The notes under the pieces were generated by a model that had not been told where the DNA came from, did no database searches, and worked only from the letters and a program-made list of their open reading frames with translations. The position numbers were made by a program, and so were the translations under genes. This document shows positions 20,722 through 29,224 of a DNA stretch of 64,000 bases, one piece after another. Within the stretch, counting starts at the first letter, position 1. Each line of letters opens with the position of its first letter. This DNA comes from Mesomycoplasma ovipneumoniae (GTDB lineage: Bacteria > Bacillota_I > Bacilli_A > Mycoplasmatales > Metamycoplasmataceae): the NCBI RefSeq assembly GCF_030012565.1, contig NZ_CP124621.1:62001-126000 (forward strand), written 5' to 3'.

Positions 20722-21372
20722 TTGAATCCTAAAAATCTTTTTCAAAGAAAGCCACAACAAGATCACCAAATTAACGAAAATATTATGTTTCCTAACGTTT
20801 TTTTAGTTGGGTCTGACAATGAAAAAATTGGAAAAACTCCGACTAAAGAAGCGCTTGAACTTGCAAAATCCAAAGGACTTGACTTAGTTTTAATTTCAAT
20901 TAAAGAAGTAAAAACTAAAGATGAAAAAGTTCAAAAAGTTCCAATAGCGAAAATTCTTGATTATGGTAAGTTTCGATACGACATAAAAAAGAAAAAAAAG
21001 GAAGAAAAGGAAAAGCAATCCTTTACTAATAACCGCGAAATACGGGTTAGTTTTAATATTAACAAGCAAGATATTCTTGTAAAATCAAAAAAAGCTAGAG
21101 AGTTTATTCTTGATGGCGACCGTGTAAAAATTGCTCTTCGTTTTCGTGGTCGTGAAATTACCCGAATTGATCAAGGTAAAATAACACTTGAGATATTTTT
21201 TGATCAATTGAAATACATTGCCAAAAAAAGCAAGGAAATTTCGCAAAACGGTAATTTTTTAGTTATGCATCTTGAACGTGATCGCAAAAAACTACCTAAA
21301 TTCACTTCTTCAAAACAGCTAAAAGAACTTTTAGAATACGAAGAAATTCAAAATAAGGAAAAAAATGCCTAA
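20722..21372 (+). CDS. infC: Translation initiation factor IF-3
   Basis: 216 aa from TTG 20722. The codon just before it is ATT (20719), preceded by GGAG at a better distance, so an AUU start as in E. coli infC is equally possible; there is no ATG. The usual N-domain segment ([37 protein letters not shown]) and C-domain ([13 protein letters not shown]-like, RFRGREITR) are present. IF-3 checks initiator tRNA and start codon on the 30S subunit. The rare start codon would allow autoregulation. It overlaps rpmI by 8 bases. Confidence 0.9.
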   Translation: MNPKNLFQRKPQQDHQINENIMFPNVFLVGSDNEKIGKTPTKEALELAKSKGLDLVLISIKEVKTKDEKVQKVPIAKILDYGKFRYDIKKKKKEEKEKQSFTNNREIRVSFNINKQDILVKSKKAREFILDGDRVKIALRFRGREITRIDQGKITLEIFFDQLKYIAKKSKEISQNGNFLVMHLERDRKKLPKFTSSKQLKELLEYEEIQNKEKNA

Positions 21373-21559
21373 AATCAAACTAAAAACAAAGTCAGCTTTG
21401 AAAAAAAGAATTAAGGTTACTGCAACCGGAAAAATTAAACACGGACATGCATATCGCTCACATTTAGCGCAAAATAAAACTACAAAACAAAAGCGCCAAT
21501 CAAGAAAAGCTACTTTAATCGACCCTTCAGATTACAAAAGAATAAAAAAACTAATTTAA
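21365..21559 (+). CDS. rpmI: 50S ribosomal protein L35
   Basis: 64 aa, full length. [33 protein letters not shown]-type sequence is the L35 hallmark, very basic throughout. It starts inside the end of infC, in the conserved order infC-rpmI-rplT. Confidence 0.95.
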   Translation: MPKIKLKTKSALKKRIKVTATGKIKHGHAYRSHLAQNKTTKQKRQSRKATLIDPSDYKRIKKLI

Positions 21560-21620
21560 TTAAGTCAAATAATTCACTAAATTTTTTGAAACTACATTAT
21601 ATAAAAGGAGAAATTTTATT

Positions 21621-21977
21621 ATGAGAGTCAAAGGTGGAACTGTAACGCGCCAGCGTCGCCGTCGTTGATTAAAATTAGCAAAAGGTTATTGAGGGCATAA
21701 ATCAATCGGATTTAAAGTTGCAAAACAGGCAGTAATTAAATCTTGAACCTATGCTTTTCGTGATCGAAAACAGCGTAAACGTGAATTTCGAAAATTATGA
21801 ATTAGTAGAATAAATGCTGCAGCTCGTGACCAAGGAATTTCATATTCGCAATTAATGCATAAAATCAAACTTGCAAACATTGAAATTAATCGTAAAATGC
21901 TTGCAGAAATGGCGATTAGTCGCAAAACTGAATTTGATAATATCATTAAAATTGCTTTAGAAAAAGGTCAAAAATAA
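21621..21977 (+). CDS. rplT: 50S ribosomal protein L20
   Basis: 118 aa. The frame is broken by several TGA (Trp), so a standard-code scan misses it. [20 protein letters not shown], the long basic N-terminal extension, and [20 protein letters not shown] are diagnostic. ATAAAAGGAG precedes ATG 21621. L20 is needed early in 50S assembly and is the likely repressor of the operon leader. Confidence 0.95.
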
Positions 21978-22003
21978 TCCCTTTCTTATTACAGGAGGAA
22001 AAA

Positions 22004-22198
22004 ATGGCAAGAAAAGACCCAATTTCACAACGTGGACCAATGAGCGGAAATAACCGTTCTCATGCCCTAAATGCAACAAAACGTAAATTTAATTTAAATT
22101 TACAACAAATAGTACTAAAAACTGCCTCAGGGCAAAAAGTTCGTATTAAAGTTTCAGCTAAAACCAAAAAAACCTTACAAAAATGAGGTAAAATTTAA
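22004..22198 (+). CDS. rpmB: 50S ribosomal protein L28
   Basis: 64 aa including a C-terminal TGA-Trp (KTLQKWGKI). [29 protein letters not shown]-type opening is the L28 signature. It follows rplT by 26 bases with ACAGGAGGAAAAA as ribosome-binding site, so it is the last gene of the infC operon; rpmB is not usually in this operon in Firmicutes. Confidence 0.93.
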
Positions 22199-22260
22199 GA
22201 TCTGAAATTTTAAATAGAATAAAAATCACCTTAAAAAATATACAAACAAATACATTAATT

Positions 22261-22293
22261 TAGACACACAAAAAAGGTGTGTCTATTTTTTTA
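22261..22293 (+). terminator. Rho-independent terminator
   Basis: TAGACACAC and GTGTGTCTA form a 9-bp stem with an A-rich loop, followed by ATTTTTTTA. It ends the infC-rpmI-rplT-rpmB transcript. Confidence 0.8.
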
Positions 22294-22468
22294 TTAATTT
22301 ATTTTAAATTGCGATTTATACTTTTAATACTAGTTAAATTATGTTAAAATTAACTTAATAATTTTATATAGTTCAAACAAATTTAAAGGAAATTTAGTAT
22401 AATTGATATAATTCAAATTGCAACTTGAAATTTGTATAAAAATAGAGGCTAACCAATTTAATTAGACA

Positions 22469-23536
22469 ATGTTTAAGAAAGAAAGTTTAGAAAAATTTTT
22501 TAATTTAAAGTTCAACAATTGAATTTTGTTTATCCCATTTTTTGGTACTAACACCTATTATAAATTATTCGATTTACTTGTAGAATACAACAGTTTTGAG
22601 TGGATTTTATACTATAAAACCAGACTAATTTCACGACTTTTCTATTTAATTCTTCATTTATTTTCAATCATTTTGACCATTTCATTATTTTTGTTAATTT
22701 TTGTTTACAGAGTTCATTTTTTTACTTTTGGTGAAAATTTTATTTTTAGCCTTGAAAATAAACATAATTATTTTTATGACTATAATATTTGATTTCCGAA
22801 TATTATGAATGTGGTGATATATTCTTTCATTGCATTTTTTGGATTTTTTTTAAATGCTTTTTGAGCAAAATTTGTTATTTACTTTTTTAAGAAATTTTTA
22901 TACTGAAAGTATGATTTGAAAAATAAAAGTACAACCTTTGAATTTTTACAAAATTTTAATTTAGAATCTTTTGTAAATTCTGTTCTTGTTGACGCTGAAA
23001 ATTGTAAAAAAAAGAGGAAGAAATCCAGAAAAATTTGTTGAAAATATCAACATAACTACCCAATAATTAGCCTTTTTACAGAAGCAATTAATTCCCCTAA
23101 GCATACTAGACGTTCTTTTAAATATCGTAATATTAAGTTAAGGAACCGCAAGGAAATTAGTGAATTTGACTGGATTGTAGCTGAGATGCAGAACTATTAT
23201 TGATTTTATACATTTATTTTTGCTTCAATTTTTAATAAAAATGAAAAAAATTTTAACAGAAAAAAGTTTTTCTATTACTTATTGAAAATTTTATTTTTTT
23301 ATATTTTATCAATTTGAATTCTTCTTTTTTCAACAATTTTTCTATGCTTTAATCATTTTCTTCTTGATGAACCAACATTTTGGTTAAAAATTTCAACATT
23401 AGTAACTGTTATTGTTCCCATTTTTCTACTACCTGTTATCCTAGAACCTATATTTATTGAGTGAACATATCGCCGCATCAAAAAGCGATTTTTTGATGCT
23501 AATCTAATTAAGTCTGAAAAAGAAGATTCAATATAA
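22469..23536 (+). CDS. Hypothetical multi-pass membrane protein (paralogue)
   Basis: 355 aa with eight TGA and three TGG Trp codons; ATG 22469. The head MFKKESLEKFFNLKFNNWIL resembles the gene at 11566. Two hydrophobic helices lie in residues 60-150, then a long basic, polar domain (KKKRKKSRKICWKYQH), then two helices in residues 275-335 and a basic tail. The double-pair topology matches the paralogue. Its 3' flank, like that of the first gene, runs into the terminal repeat of an E element (E3). There are no recognised domains. Possibly a surface or toxin-like membrane protein family, but this is only a guess. Confidence 0.7.
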
Positions 23537-23647
23537 CTATTTTTGTAAGGCCATATCTAAAGCCACCAATTAGTGCAAAAATCAAGACTATTGCTTTTTA
23601 TCAATGATTTTGATTGTATTGTTTTAGTTAATTTTTAGTATTTTATT

Positions 23648-24165
23648 CCTGAGTTTCCCAATCTGATGGCAAAAATTCACTTTTTAGTGAATATAAATAT
23701 GCAAAAAATACCCGGATTTACGGGTATTTTTTGACGCTAAAATCTTAATTTTTATTGTTCTAAAATCGACCTTTAGCAAAAAAAAAAAAAAAAATGCTTG
23801 TTGTAAAAAAAATTTCTGTTATAATTAGACTCACTTAAGAATGAATTAATAAATTTTGATATTGAATTAAGGGGGACTTAGTTATGTTTTTTTAACTAAA
23901 AAATCAGAAAATGCGAATTATCCATTATATTTTTAAATATGATGGAATGCCTTAAATTTAACCGTTTAGAAATCTACAAATTTAGGGCTTTTAGTTATTG
24001 TTCTTTCAAAACTTCATATATTTTTTTAGGCTCAATGCAAATAAAAACGAGTTTTCTATTTGCATTGAGTTTAAATAGTAGTTTTTTTATTATGGTTATA
24101 TTTAAAATTCAGTGTTTTTCTTTGATAGTTATTTTTCCTGGGTTTGCCAGTTTGATGTCAGAAAT
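23648..24165 (-). mobile_element. Long repeat element E3 (inverted copy)
   Basis: It begins CCTGAGTTTCCCAATCTGATGG, the complement of the right end of the other copies, so E3 lies in reverse. It contains the family landmarks in mirror order: hairpin AAAATACCCG/CGGGTATTTT, a 17-A tract (23778-23794), TATAAT (23820-23825), AAGGGGGAC ribosome-binding site with ATG 23884, and the stem CTCAATGCAAAT/ATTTGCATTGAG (24031-24069). The far end (GGGTTTGCCAGTTTGATG, 24140) matches the inner junction of E7. No intact gene lies in 23537-24320. Confidence 0.7.
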
Positions 24166-24320
24166 TAAGAAAAGGGATGAATTTAAGACTTTAAGTCAAC
24201 GTCTAAATTACACTGCAAAATGCAAAATTAGGATTTTAAAGTCTTTAGATTCTGTAATTTTAATGCACTTAAATTTTCTTTAACTGTGAATTTGTTAGCA
24301 ATTTGTCTAAAATTGATAGA

Positions 24321-26876
24321 TTAATTTGTCTCTTTTTTAATTAAAGTAACAAAACTTATTTCGTCTTCACCTTTCAGTTTAATTAATTTTACCCCTTTTG
24401 TCCTACGACTAATTATTGGAACACTATCAAGATCAATTCTAATTGCAAAACCTCTTTTAGTGATAATTATTGCTTCCTGATCTGGTCCAATTGTGCCGAC
24501 AAAAATAAGATCGCCAGCCTTTTCGTCGTTTAGACCTTTTAATCCTTTAGTTGCTCTTCCGGTTAGTCGATATTCTTCAACAGGAGTTTTTTTCCCATAA
24601 CCATGTTTGCTTAAATTAAAGACAAAATCATTGCCAAAAGTGTAACAAGCACCAACTATTTTGTGTCCTTCTTCAAGAGCGATTCCTTTAACACCGATTG
24701 AAGCCCGACCGGTATTTCGTAATAATTTAATTGGTCAACGATTTACAAGTCCTTGGGATGAGGCTAAAATAATATTGATTTCAGAACTTGCTGGCACAAT
24801 AAAGGCTGATTTTAAATAATCTCCCTCAACAAGTTTTAAAGCTTTTTTTCCATTTTTTGGAATATAACTAAACTCTGAAAGTTCCGTTTTTTTAATATAA
24901 CCAAAAGCAGAAACTGTGATAAGTCAATGATCTTTGTATTGCTGGTTTCAAGGAACTAAAGCACTAATATTTTCATCTTTTTGCACTTGTACAAGATTTA
25001 AAAAAGGGAGACCTTTTCCTTGTTTTGAACTATCAGGAATTTGGTGAGCCCGAAGTTTGAAAATTTTAGCCCGTGAAGAAATAATTAAAAGATCGCTGTG
25101 GGTGTTTGTAATGCAAACAGATTTTAGCTCGTCATCTTTGTATAAATTTGAAACCGAGGCACCGAAACCACCACGATTTTGTAGCCGATATTCTTCTAAA
25201 TTTAACCTTTTTACATAGTTATTTTGTGTCAGCGAAATAATTACTTTTTCATTGGGGATAAAATCTTCTTCGTTAAGTCGTATAATTTCGGTAATAATTT
25301 CAGATCTTCGTGGATCACTGAATTGTTCAGCGGTTGCTTTGTGTTGGGTAATAATCAATTCAATTAGTTTTTCAGGTGATTCAATTATTGACTTAATTTC
25401 ATCAATTTCGATTTTTAGACTTTCAATGTCACTAATTAATTTTTCGATTGCCAAACTAGTTAGTCTACCAAGACGCATGTCAATTATTGCTTTTGTTTGG
25501 ACAGGATTTAAATTATAAGTTTGGGCTAATCTTTCTTGAGCAATTTGGTCTGAGCTTGAAGATTTTATAATAGCAATTACATTGTCAATATTTTCAATAG
25601 CAATTTTTAAACCGCTTAAAATATTAAGTCTTTCGCTAGCTTTTTCCAGGTCAAAGTTCAACGCGCGAAGATTAATTTCTTTTTGGTGTTCAAGATAATG
25701 AGTTAAAATTTCTTTTAAATTCATTAATTTTGGCACACCTTTTACAAGCGCAAGCATATTTATTGAATAACTAATTTGTAAATCGGTGCTGTGATAAAGT
25801 TTATTTAAAATAACTTCAGGATTAAATCCTTTTTTAATATCAAAAACAACACGAATTCCGTGACGAGTACTTTCATCACGAATATCTTTAATTCCAAGAA
25901 TTTTCTTATTTTTTACTAAAAAAGCAACCTTTTCGATAATAGAAGGTTTTTTAACTTCATAAGGAATTTCGTAAAAAATAATTCGTGATCTACCTGAATT
26001 TAAATGTTCAATTTTTGCTTTTGATCTAATTCAAAAAGTACCTTTTCCGGTTAAATATGCTTGATTTATCCCTTTTTTTCCCGAAATTATTGCGCCTGTT
26101 GGGAAATCTGGTCCAGGAAGAGTCTCAATTAATTCATTAATGTCAATATTTGGATTTCTTGCAAAAGTAATGAAAGTTTCAATAATTTCGCCTAAATTAT
26201 GCGGAGGAATTTTGGTGGTCATTCCAACAGCAATTCCAGAAACCCCTGAAACTAATAAATTTGGAAATCGTGCTGGTAAAATTTCGGGTTCCATTTCACT
26301 TGCATCATAATTAGGTCTGAAATTTACAGTATTTTTTTTAATACCTTCAATCATTTTATTAGAAATTTTTGACAGTCGCGCCTCAGTGTAACGCATTGCT
26401 GCAGCTTCATCGCCATCAATTGAACCAAAATTACCGTGTCCATCGATAAGTGGGTAGCGTAGTGAAAAAGGTTGAGCCATTCGAACCATTGAATCATAAA
26501 CAGAAACATCACCATGTGGGTGATATTTTCCAAGAACATCACCGACAATTCTAGCTGATTTTTTATAACTAGTTCCTGAAGTTATTCCAAGTTCGCTCAT
26601 TGTGTATAAAATTCTTCTATGAACCGGCTTTAGTCCATCACGAACATCAGGTAAAGCCCTTGAAACAATAACCGACATTGAATAATCAAGAAATGAAACT
26701 TTCATCTCATCTTCGATTTTAATTGGAACAATATTGTCAGTTACTGTTTCTAAAATTGTTGGTTTAACTTCGAAAATTTGGTCTGAGTCGTCCGATTTGT
26801 CATCTTCACTATTTAAGCTAGAATCAATTTCTTTGATTTCTTCGTTATCTTTATGGTTTTTATTGTCCTCAATCAT
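24321..26876 (-). CDS. gyrA: DNA gyrase subunit A
   Basis: 851 aa with several TGA-Trp. ATG 26876 ([13 protein letters not shown]) has AAAAGGAAAT before it; an upstream extension of the frame is not needed. After an acidic N-terminal tail come [27 protein letters not shown], the quinolone region [19 protein letters not shown], the catalytic Tyr in [11 protein letters not shown], and a C-terminal beta-pinwheel with QNRGGFGAS. The [13 protein letters not shown] context marks it as GyrA rather than ParC. With GyrB it introduces negative supercoils. Val stands at the position of E. coli Ser83. Confidence 0.95.
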
Positions 26877-27185
26877 ATATTTCCTTTTAAAAGCAATACT
26901 AATTATAAAATTATACCATAATTTCCGGCTTTTTTTGAATTTTTGGTTGAAAAACTTCGAAATTTTTTTAATTATGTATGCCAACATAATTAAAAAAATA
27001 TTTTTGTTTAAATAATAATTAATTTAGTTTTGGTTACAAAAATAATTTGAACCGAAAGTTGAAATTTAAACCTTAGATAAAAACAGGCCTCAACTAAAAA
27101 AGTGCCGTAAAATACAGGATTTTATAATAAAATCAAAATTGTAATAGTTAAATTTTTGACCCTAATAATTCAAGAAAATTCCTTA
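26877..27185. other. Intergenic region without a gene
   Basis: Between the gyrA start and the ZIP terminator. It holds the gyrA 5' region (ATTATA at 26913-26918 reads TATAAT on the minus strand, a plausible gyrA -10) and AT-rich sequence. No conserved frame on either strand. Confidence 0.5.
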
Positions 27186-27217
27186 AAAAATAAAAAAAAC
27201 GAGCTTTGTAAGGCTCG
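27186..27217 (-). terminator. Rho-independent terminator of ZIP gene
   Basis: On the minus strand CGAGCC...GGCTCG-like arms (27200-27217) are followed by a long T run (27186-27199), 56 bases after the ZIP stop. Confidence 0.65.
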
Positions 27218-27272
27218 AAATTTTCTAAAAATTTGCAAAAAGACTGCTAAATTAGGTTATACTTTTTGAAAG

Positions 27273-28163
27273 TTAGTGTTGGTGAAGTGTTAAAAGAATT
27301 AGGGCAAAAACAATTCCGGCTGCAAAAAGAATAAGCGAAATATGCCATTGTTTTGAGGAATTATTCCTGAGGTGAATAAATTCGGGAACTAATTCGATTA
27401 TTACCACAAAACTCAAAATTGCTCCACCAGAAACATTGAAAAATGGAATTAGTCAACCAGTTTGAATGAAAAATCTATTCAAAAAAGCACCTATTACAAT
27501 AATTGGAATTAAAATTAGCGTTGTAATTAAGTTGTAAATTACGGACTTTTTGATACTTTGACCATATTGAACTTGCCGATAGTGAATAATTAAAATTTCA
27601 ATTAACATATGAGCAACAAAAGTTCCAATTAAATATCAATTAACTTCTTCTCCTGCAGTCACTCTGGCAATGACAGATCCTAGTATAAATCCATCAATTG
27701 TTCGGTGAGAAAGTAGAAGTAAAATTGCAAGTCAAGCAGATTTTGGACTGTCAATGTCAGAAAAATTTACAATATGATCGCTATGATCGTGCTGTTTGTG
27801 ATCCAAGTGCAAATCTTTTTTAAAAATGCGAATAAAAAATCAACGGGCAATAAAAACACTTGTTAGACCTAAAATCGAACCACCGCCAATTATTAGAATT
27901 TTAAATAAATTTTCTAGATCACCATAGCTATGAGCGAAATTTTCAGCACCATTAAATCCTTCTTGCATAAGTCCAACTGTTGCAACCATCAACAAAAGAC
28001 CGGTGCTGAGTGAATAGAGATAAATATTTGACGTTCGTTTAATTCGCGGTTTAACAATTGCAATCAAAAATACTATTAAAACCGGAACTGCTAGAATAAT
28101 TAAAAGGAAAATTAGTAAATTTACAGTAAGGGAAAGATAAAAATCCGGATTTTGGTAAAAAAT
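27273..28163 (-). CDS. ZIP-family metal transporter
   Basis: About 296 aa. Eight hydrophobic segments, a His-rich loop (DLHLDHKQHDHSDH, from about 27790) and the helix IV/V metal residues in LLSHRTIDGFILG and FVAHMLIE (His pairs) identify a ZIP transporter, importing zinc, iron or manganese. There is no ATG, GTG or TTG before the first helix (the frame is open to 28197). AGAGAGAAGG followed after 8 bases by ATT (28163) suggests an AUU start; TTG 28067 would cut off helix 1. The start is therefore uncertain. Confidence 0.8.
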
Positions 28164-28255
28164 TGTTAATACCTTCTCTCTACATAAAAATAAATACTAA
28201 ATTTTACAAGATAAATATTTTTTTTAACTAAAAAATATTAAAAAAAAATTAAAAA

Positions 28256-28286
28256 TTAAAAAATGCCGTAATCTACGACATTTTTA
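28256..28286 (-). terminator. Terminator of tRNA cluster
   Basis: AAATGTCGTA/TACGGCATTT hairpin followed on the minus strand by a long T-rich run, 40 bases beyond the last tRNA (Phe) and before the ZIP leader. Confidence 0.65.
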
Positions 28287-28326
28287 TTATAACTACTTAT
28301 AAATTATTGGAGGTTGCAATTAGGTA

Positions 28327-28402
28327 TGGTGGCTCCGACAGGAATCGAACCAGTGACACACGGTGCTTCAAACCGTTGCTCTACCAACTGAGCTACGGAG
28401 CC
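28327..28402 (-). tRNA. tRNA-Phe(GAA)
   Basis: 76 nt with encoded CCA. Acceptor GGCTCCG/CGGAGCC, anticodon loop TTGAAGC (GAA with G37, as in other mycoplasmal tRNA-Phe). The T stem has a T-T mismatch. It is the last gene of the nine-tRNA cluster. Confidence 0.93.
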
Positions 28403-28403
28403 A

Positions 28404-28479
28404 TGGCGGTCTAGACGGGGATCGAACCCGCGATCTCCTCCGTGACAGAGAGGCGTATTAACCACTTTACTACTAGACC
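28404..28479 (-). tRNA. tRNA-Asp(GTC)
   Basis: 76 nt with encoded CCA and discriminator G. Acceptor GGTCTAG/CTAGACC, anticodon loop CTGTCAC, T stem GCGGG/CCCGT. Confidence 0.95.
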
Positions 28480-28480
28480 T

Positions 28481-28555
28481 TGGTTGCGGAGGTAGGAATC
28501 GAACCTACGGCCTTTGGGTTATGAGCCCAACGAGCTACCTCTGCTCTACTCCGCT
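28481..28555 (-). tRNA. Initiator tRNA-fMet(CAT)
   Basis: 75 nt with encoded CCA. The anticodon stem TTGGG/CCCAA around CTCATAA has the three G-C pairs of initiators. Positions 1 and 72 are A and A, unpaired; the usual bacterial mismatch is C-A. The D loop is short. The unpaired 1-72 end is what lets formyltransferase recognise it. Confidence 0.9.
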
Positions 28556-28580
28556 GTGTTAAGATTTTTTTTAAAATAAA

Positions 28581-28671
28581 TGGCGGGCAATGAGGGATTC
28601 GAACCCCCGCGGGCTTTCACACCCCTGCCAGTTTTCAAGACTAGTCCCTTCAGCCACTTGGGTAATTGCCC
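28581..28671 (-). tRNA. tRNA-Ser(TGA)
   Basis: 91 nt with a long variable arm (GCAGGGGTGTGAAAGCCCGC-like) typical of Ser, anticodon loop CTTGAAA, acceptor GGGCAAT/ATTGCCC, discriminator G, CCA encoded. Confidence 0.94.
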
Positions 28672-28675
28672 ATTT

Positions 28676-28751
28676 TGGTGGATCTAACTGGATTCGAACC
28701 AATGACCAACCGGTTATGAGCCGGATGCTCTAACCGCTGAGCTATAGATCC
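28676..28751 (-). tRNA. tRNA-Ile2(CAT, lysidine type)
   Basis: 76 nt. Anticodon loop CTCATAA with body GGATCTATAGCTCAGCGG and T arm TTGG/CCAG resembling mycoplasmal tRNA-Ile(CAU), not elongator Met. C34 would need conversion to lysidine by TilS to read AUA codons, which are frequent in this AT-rich genome. Confidence 0.8.
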
Positions 28752-28784
28752 AGGCGATTTTGTTATATATTATATGATTAAAAT

Positions 28785-28861
28785 TGGTGGCTCCAAGGAG
28801 ATTCGAACTCATGACCTTCCGGGTATGAACCGGACGCTCTAACCAACTGAGCTATAGAGCC
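28785..28861 (-). tRNA. Elongator tRNA-Met(CAT)
   Basis: 77 nt. Anticodon loop TTCATAC in the stem GTCCGG/CCGGAA, acceptor GGCTCTA/TGGAGCC with one G-U pair. The loop and stem match elongator tRNA-Met of other mycoplasmas. Confidence 0.85.
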
Positions 28862-28863
28862 AA

Positions 28864-28940
28864 TGGTGGAGAGGAAGGGAGTCGAACCCTCTACCTCCTG
28901 CGTGCAAAACAGGCGCTCTAGCCAGATGAGCTACCCCCCC
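28864..28940 (-). tRNA. tRNA-Ala(TGC)
   Basis: 77 nt. Anticodon loop TTTGCAC. The acceptor GGGGGGG/CCTCTCC contains the G3-U70 pair that defines Ala identity. CCA is encoded. Confidence 0.95.
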
Positions 28941-28943
28941 AAA

Positions 28944-29020
28944 TGGTGAAGAAGACAGGATTTGAACCTGCGACCACTACGTCCCAAACGTAGCGCTCTG
29001 CCAAGCTGAGCTACTTCTCC
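28944..29020 (-). tRNA. tRNA-Pro(TGG)
   Basis: 77 nt. Anticodon loop TTTGGGA, acceptor GGAGAAG/CTTCTTC, T stem GCAGG/CCTGT, CCA encoded. Confidence 0.95.
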
Positions 29021-29028
29021 AATTAATA

Positions 29029-29034
29029 ATTATA
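29029..29034 (-). promoter_or_regulatory. -10 box before tRNA-Pro
   Basis: TATAAT on the minus strand 8 bases upstream of tRNA-Pro. It starts an eight-tRNA transcript independent of tRNA-Arg. Confidence 0.6.
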
Positions 29035-29096
29035 CACTATTTTTTGAAAAAGCAAAATTTTTTTATTTATTTTTTTTATTTTTAAAAATAAAAAAA

Positions 29097-29173
29097 TGGC
29101 GATCACGAGAGGATTCGAACCTCTGACCACAAGCTTAGAAGGCTCGTGCTCTATCCTACTGAGCTACGTGACC
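29097..29173 (-). tRNA. tRNA-Arg(TCT)
   Basis: 77 nt. Anticodon loop CTTCTAA, acceptor GGTCACG/CGTGATC, discriminator G, CCA encoded. It is separated from tRNA-Pro by 76 bases and has its own promoter. Confidence 0.95.
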
Positions 29174-29183
29174 ACAATTTACA

Positions 29184-29189
29184 ATTATA
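29184..29189 (-). promoter_or_regulatory. -10 box before tRNA-Arg
   Basis: TATAAT on the minus strand, 10 bases upstream of the tRNA-Arg 5' end. Confidence 0.6.
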
Positions 29190-29211
29190 CCACTTTTTTA
29201 ATAAAAAGATT

Positions 29212-29217
29212 TATAAT
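29212..29217 (+). promoter_or_regulatory. -10 box of rbgA, leaderless
   Basis: TTTATAATTTA with TATAAT ending 7 bases before ATG 29225 and no ribosome-binding site. It is back to back with the tRNA-Arg promoter. Confidence 0.5.
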
Positions 29218-29224
29218 TTATTGC

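Noticed and set aside
23939-24283. 114-aa plus-strand frame
   Set aside because: It lies wholly in repeat element E3, the other copies do not keep it open, and it has no ribosome-binding site.
24402-26876. ParC instead of GyrA
   Set aside because: [21 protein letters not shown] and [17 protein letters not shown] follow GyrA; ParC differs in both, and parE is not adjacent.
26734-27015. 93-aa plus-strand frame
   Set aside because: Antisense to the gyrA start and its upstream region; no ribosome-binding site or family resemblance.
28327-29173. Inverted-repeat cluster or CRISPR-like array
   Set aside because: The palindromes are tRNA stems; spacing and sequence fit nine tRNA genes.
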